Below are positions 24,104 through 31,805 of a stretch of DNA of 32,552 nucleotides, in pieces. Source of the DNA: Hwanghaeella sp. (lineage in GTDB: Bacteria; Pseudomonadota; Alphaproteobacteria; UBA8366; Aestuariispiraceae); assembly GCA_028282025.1 (NCBI GenBank), contig JANQIT010000048.1, forward strand, positions 1 through 32,552. Reading direction: 5' to 3'. The notes under the pieces are model-generated. The model did no database searches and was not told where the DNA came from. It saw only the letters and a program-made list of their open reading frames with translations. A program made the position numbers and the translations under genes. How positions within the stretch are numbered: the stretch's first letter is position 1; each line of letters starts with the position of its first letter.

Positions 24104-26485
24104 GTGAGCACCAATCCGGCCTTGTTCAAGAGGAATCTGAATGCGCTCAAACCATGGTTCAGCAAACAGCTGGCGGCTGAGATCGATCAATCCTCCGCAT
24201 TCGATCTTGAAGTCATTCGCAACGCGGAAACTCATGAGTTCGAGAATATCGGCCTAGGGGAGGGAGTTTTCTATCCGGAACCTGCCGATACCCATGCGCT
24301 GAAACAGGTGCTGGCATTTAGTGAATCGCCGAATGCCGTCGATTTTTCGGACGCCATACAGCAGCAGGTCCATGACCAGTATTTGTGGGATCAGAATACC
24401 GAAGGGCAGTTTGCTTCGAGTTTGCTGGCGCGGTTGGAAGGAAATCCGAAGCCGGGGCCTGTGAATGCCGACTATACACCCGGTTTTTTCATTTCCTTCG
24501 GTCTCGGCGCCGGTTGCCACATTGAGCATGTCGTCAGTCGGTTTGACTTCAAAGACCTGATCGTTTGCGAGGGGTATTTGGATTTTCTCCTCCTCTCGAT
24601 GCATGTCGTCGACTGGGTGACGATTGTCGATAAAGTGACGGCAAGGGGAGGGCGGCTCCACTTCATCTTGAACACCAGCGCGACAGCGGTTCTTAGAGAA
24701 TTAAACCTTGTCATTCAGAAGTCCCACATCGGTCTCATAGAAGGCAGTTTTCTTTTTCAGCACCACAATTTTTCACCTGTTGACGAGGTTGTGGCGTCGC
24801 TGCCGGAACTTCTGCGGCAAGTAATCCAGTACAATGGGTGGCTGGAGGATGAGATAACCCACGCCCGCAACATTGCGGCGAACAGGAAGTATAACGGAAC
24901 CTCTTCGTTACTGAATGCCGCGACAAAATTACGGCTGGAAAACCCGGTTCTAATCGTGGGAAGTGGTCCGTCTCTCGAAAGGGATCTGCCCCGCCTGAAG
25001 GAGAGGCAAGACCGTTTCATCGTGGTTAGTTGCGGGTCGGCGCTTCAGGCTTTGATGGAGGCCGGCATTACCCCGGATTTCCATTGCGAGATGGAGAATG
25101 CGCTCAGCGTGGGGTTCATTGTCGGTCGAACGGCCAAGAAATTCGACCTACGGCCTATCACCCTTCTGGCATCCTGCACTGTCGTGCCGGTCTTGGCTCA
25201 GTACTTCAACAACACGATATTTTTCCCGCGTGAAGGGAATAGTTTCTCTTCCATACTGTATGAAGACCAGGTCGGATTTTCTGGACGCACGGCGACGATT
25301 TCCGCTTTGTCCATCTTCATGGGGTTGGGCGCGCAGCACATCTTCCTGATGGGAGTTGACTTCGCGCTCGGGCCGGAAAAAGAAACGCACTGCAAAAATA
25401 CCGTCTATGAAACGGACAGCCTGAAGTTCGGCCAGGGATCCGGCGCTAATCGGGAATATGTTGCGGTGAAAGGAACCTGTCGCGAGACGGTGCTAACCAA
25501 TACCACATGGAGCTATATGCGGTATGGCATGGAGATGGCTGTTCTGCACTTCCGGGCGAATGGATCCTCCAGCCAAGTTTGGAATGTCAGCGATGGCGCC
25601 GCCATAGAAAACATTCCCTATCTTTCCCTGGACGAAGTTCTGGTTCAGTCGAAATCTTTACCCGACAAGAGCAGCGCCGCCAAATCGGGGGACAGACTTT
25701 TCAACCTGTTCCAAACCAACCGGATGGGAAAGCAAGATAGAAGCCATGTACTCCCAGACGTTCGCGAGGCGCTCGCCGAGATTACCGAACTGGGCAGAAA
25801 GATGCTCAAGCTTGTCGAAAGCACCGATGACAGCCGACTGCAATATGAGTGGTTTTACACTCAGTTCTGCCTCCGGTTCAGTGACGAGGAAATCGCCGGG
25901 AAGTCAAAAAACCATCAAGCGGTGTGGCGATTGTTCCATCCGATCATCTTGCGGGCTTTTCACTATATCAACCACCGTCTGAGGCGTATGGACAAACCAT
26001 CGCAGCAAATTTGGACGGCGAAATATGTCGAGGAGTTCTTTTCGTTTTTCGATGCCATTCTGTGCCGCTTCCATGCCGAGATGGCCGGTTTGACGTTGGA
26101 TCTTGGGGGGGCGGACGACGGGCGGCAAGCCTATGCATCTTTGAAACCCGAAAGCGGTTTGGCGTCGTTCTTCGAGACGGCTTGGCGTGACCCGATTCTT
26201 GCCGTCGGCATGCTGGAGAATCTGAAACTTGATCCTGTTGTTTGGCGCTATGTCGAAATGGTTGTCTATAAGAGGATCTGGCATTATCGGGGTCTCTTCC
26301 TGACCGCGATCGTTGCTGGGTCGGACGATCATCGTCAGATCGGGGAGTATGGGTTGAAGCTGAACGCTCTTAAATTTGCCATCATGGCCTGTTTCGAGTC
26401 GGAGGATCAGTTACCCTTGCCGGAGTTCCCGGCCAGAATCGAAACGGTCATGATTGCTAACAACATCAGGCGTAATAACACCTGA
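24104..26485 (+). CDS. Maf-like motility-associated glycosyltransferase, DUF115/MptE-like
   Basis: A 793-residue cytoplasmic protein. The central DUF115 (6-hydroxymethylpterin pyrophosphokinase MptE-like) domain lies at about 255-430: NPVLIVGSGPSLERDLPRL near 280, DFHCEMEN, and HIFLMGVDFALG near 415. Motility-associated factors of this family transfer nonulosonic acids to flagellin Ser/Thr residues in Campylobacter, Aeromonas and Magnetospirillum. The N- and C-terminal helical arms are of the size usual for large Maf proteins. Translation starts at GTG 24104, preceded by GGGAGAG. It closes the plus-strand run that starts with the CMP-nonulosonate synthetase, a strong contextual match. No flagellin gene is in the window, so the target protein is inferred. 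Confidence 0.88.
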   Translation: MSTNPALFKRNLNALKPWFSKQLAAEIDQSSAFDLEVIRNAETHEFENIGLGEGVFYPEPADTHALKQVLAFSESPNAVDFSDAIQQQVHDQYLWDQNTEGQFASSLLARLEGNPKPGPVNADYTPGFFISFGLGAGCHIEHVVSRFDFKDLIVCEGYLDFLLLSMHVVDWVTIVDKVTARGGRLHFILNTSATAVLRELNLVIQKSHIGLIEGSFLFQHHNFSPVDEVVASLPELLRQVIQYNGWLEDEITHARNIAANRKYNGTSSLLNAATKLRLENPVLIVGSGPSLERDLPRLKERQDRFIVVSCGSALQALMEAGITPDFHCEMENALSVGFIVGRTAKKFDLRPITLLASCTVVPVLAQYFNNTIFFPREGNSFSSILYEDQVGFSGRTATISALSIFMGLGAQHIFLMGVDFALGPEKETHCKNTVYETDSLKFGQGSGANREYVAVKGTCRETVLTNTTWSYMRYGMEMAVLHFRANGSSSQVWNVSDGAAIENIPYLSLDEVLVQSKSLPDKSSAAKSGDRLFNLFQTNRMGKQDRSHVLPDVREALAEITELGRKMLKLVESTDDSRLQYEWFYTQFCLRFSDEEIAGKSKNHQAVWRLFHPIILRAFHYINHRLRRMDKPSQQIWTAKYVEEFFSFFDAILCRFHAEMAGLTLDLGGADDGRQAYASLKPESGLASFFETAWRDPILAVGMLENLKLDPVVWRYVEMVVYKRIWHYRGLFLTAIVAGSDDHRQIGEYGLKLNALKFAIMACFESEDQLPLPEFPARIETVMIANNIRRNNT

Positions 26486-26503
26486 TAGGGGAACTAACCG
26501 CGC

Positions 26504-27502
26504 TCATTCAGGATAGAAGGTGCGATAATCCGTCTTAAACCGGTCGGTCAGAGCATCGTAGCTGTCGGCGTATTGCCCACGTTCCTTTCGAACGATCATA
26601 TCCAGCGGTTCGCGGATTTCGCCGTCGTTCAGGCCCAGTAGATCCCGCTTGTCGATCAGCAGTTCCACCGATACGTCGTGAAAGCCGAACAATTCCAGCA
26701 AACACAACAGCCGGATGACCTCCTTCGAATTCGGAGTCCAGTCAAAGGTTTCGGCGAAGGCCGGATTGCAAAAATCCCGATAGTAAACGGCATCGCCCCA
26801 CAAAATCTGGCCGGAAACCGTTTGCGCGGGGATGGAATAGCAGAACTGATCGGGTAATGCGCTTCGGGAATAACGGTAGGTTTGCAAGTCCAGAAGGGAT
26901 AGCCCCATTCCGCGCATATATCTGTCGATATTGGCGAAGTTGTTGGCGTAATCGTGCGTGTTCCCGTGCAGGTTCGCCTCGACCTTGGCCATGAGGACAT
27001 TTCGGCCGGCAAGCATCTGCTGACCGCTCTTAAGGACCGGAAAATCGAAACCGTCCGTGTCGGTCTTCAAAAAATCAATCCGTTGATCCGGGAATTGAGA
27101 GACCAAGTCGTCCAACTCCATCGTTCTGTCGGAATAGACGACCTCTTTGTCTGCGTTATGATGCTCCTTCTTGTAATCCAGACCGCTGTTCGCGATTGCG
27201 GCGGCGGATGAAAGCCTCCTGAATGGGTGTGTCGAAAATCCACGCCGTTCTTGCAGCGGGTAATGGCTTTCCCATTCCTTCCACGCGATCAGCGCGTCAA
27301 GGTATCTGATCTTCGGGTTGTCGGTAATGCGGTTGAGCCTGTCGACCTCCGCAACCAAAGGGTCAACTCCAACCGCAGTCAGGTTTTCGCCGAAACTGTG
27401 GAAAATGGTGTCGATACCACCACTCGCACCGATATCCAGAAGGTGTATGTCGGGGAAGTCTTCACCCAGCCGGTTGGTAAAGAACTGTCTCAGTATCGTC
27501 AC
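26504..27502 (-). CDS. FkbM family methyltransferase (copy 2)
   Basis: A 332-residue SAM-dependent methyltransferase related along most of its length to the FkbM protein at 13188-14228. SAM motif LLDIGASGG lies at about 21-29, then VGVDPLVAEVDRLN and IDFLKTDTDGFDFPVLKSG, KVEANLHGN, and the shared late segment GQILWGDAVYYRD followed by a leucine-rich LLCLLELFGFHDV region. The start GTG 27502 has no strong ribosome-binding site nearby. It lies 44 bases downstream of the large glycosyltransferase on the same strand and converges on the Maf gene. It probably O-methylates a sugar of the glycan. Confidence 0.86.
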   Translation of the reverse strand: MTILRQFFTNRLGEDFPDIHLLDIGASGGIDTIFHSFGENLTAVGVDPLVAEVDRLNRITDNPKIRYLDALIAWKEWESHYPLQERRGFSTHPFRRLSSAAAIANSGLDYKKEHHNADKEVVYSDRTMELDDLVSQFPDQRIDFLKTDTDGFDFPVLKSGQQMLAGRNVLMAKVEANLHGNTHDYANNFANIDRYMRGMGLSLLDLQTYRYSRSALPDQFCYSIPAQTVSGQILWGDAVYYRDFCNPAFAETFDWTPNSKEVIRLLCLLELFGFHDVSVELLIDKRDLLGLNDGEIREPLDMIVRKERGQYADSYDALTDRFKTDYRTFYPE

Positions 27503-27546
27503 TTGATTTTAATCCCTCAGCGGGTTGGCGGAACCTGACCGAAATA

Positions 27547-29361
27547 TCAAAGGCCTATGATGAAGTCTTCACCTTCTTTCCAGATTCCGCTTGTGAAATG
27601 AGGTATCACATCATTCGCGAACATAGTCGATATGACGACGAATGCGGTCTGGGGGAGCATTCTTCGGAATTCCCTGAGTGTGACGACCGGCAGTTCCTCT
27701 CCAGCGCAATCATGAATACCAGTCTGGTCGCGTGTTGCGTCGATAAAGCCGGCTAGGGGGAGATCATATTCACGCAACGCAACAGCGGCGTCTTGACCTC
27801 TATGACCGGTTCCCCAGACATGTATCGATCTGCCGTTTGCTTTCGACCGGACATACTCCGCCAGGCGTTCAAACGCGTTGTCCACGTACTGGGCCGTTAA
27901 GAGCGCGGCGATGTCATTCAATTCCCCAACGTCCCGCGGCGAGAGTAAGCTAGACTGGAGAGTTGGCGACGTTCCCCCGGGCCTCGTGCGGTCCCGACCG
28001 GGTATTGAGCCGCTTCGGTGCGTCGTGACCGACCATTCCGATAGGTTATCCAGCGCCAATCCCCAATTCGCATCGTTAAAGATAAGTGGGGCTTTTTGCA
28101 GATCCTGATAGGCGTCAAGAAGTTGCAATGCGTTGTAGGAGATATGTTTTATGGTCTTCTTTTCGTTGATTTCGTAGCTGTCCGACGCCTTTTTAACACC
28201 CAGAGTGTGATCGATATGATAATGGGCGCATTCGTGGGGCAGCACGACTTCTTCAAGGCCCGCGTGGTTGCAACTGACGGAAAACAAACTGTCTATGTGA
28301 AAAGAGTAGAGATCGAACTCGCTGTATCCCCGAACCTTCAACCAATCTCTGCGATGCAGCATCTGGAAATCGCCGCAGGCTTCCGTATGTAAGGCGTCCA
28401 ACGAGAAGCTTGGACGCCGTCGCGAAGTTCGAGCGGATTTGTTTTCCAGATGCGCACCCACCTTGTCGATGGGAATCAGGCCATCAGCCAAGTTGATCTG
28501 AAAGGTCATGCCATCTGCCTGGTGGAGCATTTCCTCTATTGTCGGAAGATCGAGGATGCGGCGGTCTACGTCCCAGCGGTTCGACCGATAATGATGTCCT
28601 TCTTTGAGATCCGGTGACGTCAGCGCGCGGAACAGAGGTTCTGAGAAGAGAATATCAATATTGGTTACTGCTATGAATCGGCCTCTCGCTCGCCGGATGC
28701 CTGCATTCTTTGCTATCATCTGAAAGACCGGCATAGCCTTGCCGGCCTTGTATCGTTGGTGGATCTCCGGGGTGACCGTGAGGATGCGCGTGACAACGAA
28801 TTTGTGCGTCTCGGGAAAGGAAAATTGATCGGCCATCGACGGCCGGTCCGTAGGTGGGTTCCATTCCACGACGATCAGTTCGACGTTTGTCTCGTTTTTC
28901 TCCGCAAGATAATGGATGCAGTCGATGAAAGACTGGGTTCGATCCTCCATCCTTTCCACATGTGTGTCATTCCTGCTCATAACGACGATCGATAAAGGCA
29001 GGTCGTCCTGTTCGTCGCAGAGGTAACGGTCATCCAGTTCCGCCATCCGACCGGAATCCAGGCGTTCCAGAATGGGATCCAGGCGTGCTTTGACAGAAGA
29101 GTATTCGTTAAACGCGACACCCATCAGAGGCGCATGAAGCGTATTGTACAGTTCGTGAAGTTCCTGCCGTCCTGCATGGGAACGCTCCAGGGCGTCGTCC
29201 TTAAAGGCCCTGCGGTTTCCGAACACATTGTAGGCACTGATCATCCGGGCCGACACGTTCTTTACACGCCGATGGGATAAATCCCCGGCTCCATGGACTG
29301 AATGTTCAACGGCCATCGGCGCCGACGGCGATGCACGCCGACCTCTCGTCGTCTGGCTCAT
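27547..29361 (-). CDS. Large glycosyltransferase-like protein with C-terminal WGTG Rossmann-like module
   Basis: A 604-residue protein. An N-terminal helical region (1-120) leads to a GT-A-like domain opening with LPLSIVVMSRNDTHVE at about 121-136, then ELIVVEWNPP, AKNAGIRRARGRFIAVTNID at 217-236 with NID in the place of a DXD motif, and an acceptor-side stretch with CGDFQMLHRRDW and HECAHYHIDHTLG. A separate alpha/beta domain at 511-604 begins RSIHVWGTGHRG and ends GEDF. It resembles the tail of the protein at 9125-10510. ATG 29361 is chosen because it makes a 4-base ATGA overlap with the upstream methyltransferase. The longer frame to 29748 only reads that gene's other strand phase. Donor and acceptor are unknown. 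Confidence 0.75.
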   Translation of the reverse strand: MSQTTRGRRASPSAPMAVEHSVHGAGDLSHRRVKNVSARMISAYNVFGNRRAFKDDALERSHAGRQELHELYNTLHAPLMGVAFNEYSSVKARLDPILERLDSGRMAELDDRYLCDEQDDLPLSIVVMSRNDTHVERMEDRTQSFIDCIHYLAEKNETNVELIVVEWNPPTDRPSMADQFSFPETHKFVVTRILTVTPEIHQRYKAGKAMPVFQMIAKNAGIRRARGRFIAVTNIDILFSEPLFRALTSPDLKEGHHYRSNRWDVDRRILDLPTIEEMLHQADGMTFQINLADGLIPIDKVGAHLENKSARTSRRRPSFSLDALHTEACGDFQMLHRRDWLKVRGYSEFDLYSFHIDSLFSVSCNHAGLEEVVLPHECAHYHIDHTLGVKKASDSYEINEKKTIKHISYNALQLLDAYQDLQKAPLIFNDANWGLALDNLSEWSVTTHRSGSIPGRDRTRPGGTSPTLQSSLLSPRDVGELNDIAALLTAQYVDNAFERLAEYVRSKANGRSIHVWGTGHRGQDAAVALREYDLPLAGFIDATRDQTGIHDCAGEELPVVTLREFRRMLPQTAFVVISTMFANDVIPHFTSGIWKEGEDFIIGL

Positions 29362-30452
29362 AGTGCCGCCCGTATTGTCACGGATTGGATGTCTACAACT
29401 GACGGGCCGTTCCCTGACGTGTTTCTTACGACGAATTTCGCTGTCTCTGCGGCCGGCGCGGTGATGACAGTCCTTTGCAAGCTTTGGCTTGCATCTAGCA
29501 TGGCTTCCAGGCCGGTATATCTGCTGCCGTCGTCGGCAACGAATCCAAAGCCGATGGAGCCTCGTGTAACCGTACACAGGATTTCGGCGGAGACTGCGCC
29601 AACCCTGTCTTTCGGGATGCTCTCCAGGTCTTCGACGTGGGCGTAATGCCACAAACCTTCGGAAGTTGCGATCTTGCTGGGAAGAGGGAGAGTTACAGGA
29701 AGCATTTCTTCCAGATCGCGTTCCCCTGTTACTTCCGCATCCATCCAAATGAATGAGTTCGATGCGATTTTATGCTCAAGAACAGGAATTATTCGATACG
29801 GCGACAGACGTTCTTTCAGTCGCTCCATATCATACCATTGCGCCCATGGAGTTCCGTCTCCATCGGTCATCGCGCCCCATTTGTCGAAGGACGCACATCC
29901 TTCACGAGCCCATCGCTCAAAGGGATATGCAAGTTCTATCCATCGGCCGCCTGGCTTTAGGTGTCTTAGAAGCTCGCGGCACTGCGCCCGAACGAGATCG
30001 AAAGGGGTATGCAGCAGCGAGCCGTTAGCCCAGATCGCATCGAAGTTGTGCGGTATCTCTTTCAATCCGGACAAGGAGCGGATGGCATGATAGCCTTCGG
30101 GGCTCAGGTTCTTCGCGTCGCTTATTCTTCGGGTCAATTCCAGATTATCTTCGATTACATCGCTGAAAAACCACTCCACACCATTCTGCATAAAGAAGAT
30201 GCCGTCAAACCCCATACCCGAGCCGATTTCGAGAACGCGTTTTCCACGAAGAATAGGGGCGTAAAGACGCCAATACCATCCCCGCGACAACTCCCCCGCT
30301 GCGTATTGGTCGGACCAGTGCCCGAGAAGCGCCGCTTCCGAAAGGTTCAGAAGGCCGGATGACGTTGTTCTTTCCTGTAACTGGCTCCCGCCCGGCAGTT
30401 CGCTCCACTTGCTTCGAAGCTGGCCGAGAAACTCGTCAAAGGTATTGGGCAT
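29358..30452 (-). CDS. Class I SAM-dependent methyltransferase with extra C-terminal domain
   Basis: A 364-residue protein. The methyltransferase domain covers about residues 40-230, with the SAM motif RVLEIGSGMGFDG at 72-84, the acidic end of beta2 in FFSDVIEDN, and FDAIWANGSLLHT and LLRHLKPGGRWIEL as motifs II/III. After about 250 the sequence becomes strand-rich (VGAVSAEILCTVTRGSIGF, TVITAPAAETAKFVVRN) and reads like a beta-sandwich, possibly glycan-binding; this is unusual for a type 11 methyltransferase. The gene overlaps the downstream glycosyltransferase by 4 bases, so translation is coupled. The acceptor is unknown. Confidence 0.83.
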   Translation of the reverse strand: MPNTFDEFLGQLRSKWSELPGGSQLQERTTSSGLLNLSEAALLGHWSDQYAAGELSRGWYWRLYAPILRGKRVLEIGSGMGFDGIFFMQNGVEWFFSDVIEDNLELTRRISDAKNLSPEGYHAIRSLSGLKEIPHNFDAIWANGSLLHTPFDLVRAQCRELLRHLKPGGRWIELAYPFERWAREGCASFDKWGAMTDGDGTPWAQWYDMERLKERLSPYRIIPVLEHKIASNSFIWMDAEVTGERDLEEMLPVTLPLPSKIATSEGLWHYAHVEDLESIPKDRVGAVSAEILCTVTRGSIGFGFVADDGSRYTGLEAMLDASQSLQRTVITAPAAETAKFVVRNTSGNGPSVVDIQSVTIRAAL

Positions 30453-30681
30453 TCCGTTTCCTTAATGGGGGCTTCGATTGCCGTTGCGGTCATCTTCGAT
30501 TGATCGTTAATGAGCTGCGCGATGTGTTTCGGAAATCCTAAAACGGATTGTGCCTATTCTGAACTGCTGAGACGTTGTGTCCAAACTTTCCGCTCACAAG
30601 AAAGGCGATGCAACGCGATGCAGAGGGCGTCGCAGGCGATGACGGGAGCGATTTCAGTTGATTCGGAGCGAACGCAAACTG

Positions 30682-31488
30682 CTAAATCGATTCGCACGGA
30701 ACACCGGCATAGGCTGGCGATGCCGAATCGATCCGGATTGCGCGGCGTCGGCAACCTGGCGATAGTTGACCTGCTCTATGACTGGTGTCGGTGTCCAGAA
30801 CAACAAGTGTCCCTTTTTGAACGGTCAGGGGAACTTCGATGCTTTGGCGGAACGATGTAAGATTATCTATCAGTTCGTGGTGTTTTTCAGGTTGAACACT
30901 CGATGCGCGATTTCCGTCGGACGCGTTTTCCATCCGCCAATGTCGTCTCTTTCGCCTGTTTTCGATGTGGCTGCCCGGTACGATCCAGGTTGGACCGTCA
31001 CAAACCTCGACGTCATCTAGAAACACAAACAGTTTCAGCTTCTGCAACTTGTCGAAGTGCTGGAGATACGGCAATTGAGACACAGCGACCTTTGCCGGTT
31101 GGCTTTGTGCAAAAAACACGGAATGAGGATAGAGATAATCCTCTCCATAAAAACCTTCGATTAGTTCCTCGAATCCGGTTTCGTAAAGCAGCCTATGCAA
31201 TGCGCCGAGGCGGTTGTCGAAGATCGCATCTCGAATCGTGCTGGGCCCAATCAATGTGCGGATACTGAGGTGATCCAAGGGCGGATAGGCGCAGAAATGT
31301 GAACGCATCTTTTCTTGGATCTGCGTGAACTCGCTCGATAAATCCTGCAGCAACCGGGTATCGAAGAAATCGGGGATCAAGGCATGTCCGTGCGTGCGGA
31401 TAGAAGATAGGACAGCGTTGATATCCAACGCAGCTGATACGGTTGAAACCGACCCGCCGCCGGGGCAATGTGTCTGTATTGATCGCAA
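30682..31488 (-). CDS. Phytanoyl-CoA dioxygenase (PhyH)-family oxygenase
   Basis: A non-haem Fe(II)/2-oxoglutarate-dependent oxygenase of the PhyH family, whose bacterial members hydroxylate small molecules, lipids or sugars. Numbered from TTG 31488, the facial triad is visible as HxD at His144/Asp146 (LQHFDKLQ) and His237 in DTSHRAG. A downstream Arg near 247-251 fits 2-oxoglutarate binding. GPTWIVPGSH is the characteristic loop after the HxD strand. No ATG occurs near the front: TTG 31488 or TTG 31425 are possible, so the first 21 residues are uncertain. A 229-base gap without a gene separates it from the methyltransferase downstream. Substrate unknown; a sugar or lipid of the surface glycan is suggested only by location. 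Confidence 0.82.
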   Translation of the reverse strand: MRSIQTHCPGGGSVSTVSAALDINAVLSSIRTHGHALIPDFFDTRLLQDLSSEFTQIQEKMRSHFCAYPPLDHLSIRTLIGPSTIRDAIFDNRLGALHRLLYETGFEELIEGFYGEDYLYPHSVFFAQSQPAKVAVSQLPYLQHFDKLQKLKLFVFLDDVEVCDGPTWIVPGSHIENRRKRRHWRMENASDGNRASSVQPEKHHELIDNLTSFRQSIEVPLTVQKGTLVVLDTDTSHRAGQLSPGCRRRAIRIDSASPAYAGVPCESI

Positions 31489-31805
31489 CTGACGCCAGAA
31501 TGTGGAAATTCAGATAATCTAAGATTACTAAAGTATTTTATAATAATAAAATAATATGAATCCAAATCGAATGTGTGCACTCCTCCGTTGAAAGCGCGCC
31601 TCTCGTGTGGATACCAACGCTCTGTCCAACTAAACTTGGCGGTTGTGAAGTGCGAAGGCCGTGAGTCGTCACGAGACGCAGTTACGCCGAAAGACCGTCA
31701 ATCCTGATCGAATCACCGCATCGTTGAGGCACCTTCATTGGACATGTCGCTTAAGAACCTGCACTGGGTTAGAGCAGCACGTACAACAGTTTGGGGTTGG
31801 CCTCT
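31489..31805. other. Divergent intergenic region with AT-rich patch
   Basis: 317 bases between the dioxygenase and the ATP-grasp gene. Bases 31501-31565 are strikingly AT-rich compared with the rest of the window and hold a candidate minus-strand promoter, listed separately. The remainder to 31805 shows no convincing gene or terminator; a minus-strand ORF at 31769-31960 overlaps the ATP-grasp start and was rejected. Confidence 0.5.
31537..31565 (-). promoter_or_regulatory. Candidate promoter for the dioxygenase gene
   Basis: Read on the minus strand, TTGGAT (31565-31560) and TATAAA (31542-31537) are spaced 17 bases, within an AT-rich patch about 50 bases before the gene. The -10 box is 5 of 6 to consensus; the -35 box is weak. 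Confidence 0.4.

Noticed and set aside
29362-29748. N-terminal 129-residue extension of the large glycosyltransferase frame
   Set aside because: It lies wholly inside the upstream methyltransferase gene in another frame, is rich in Arg and Ser without motifs, and ATG 29361 gives a standard ATGA overlap.
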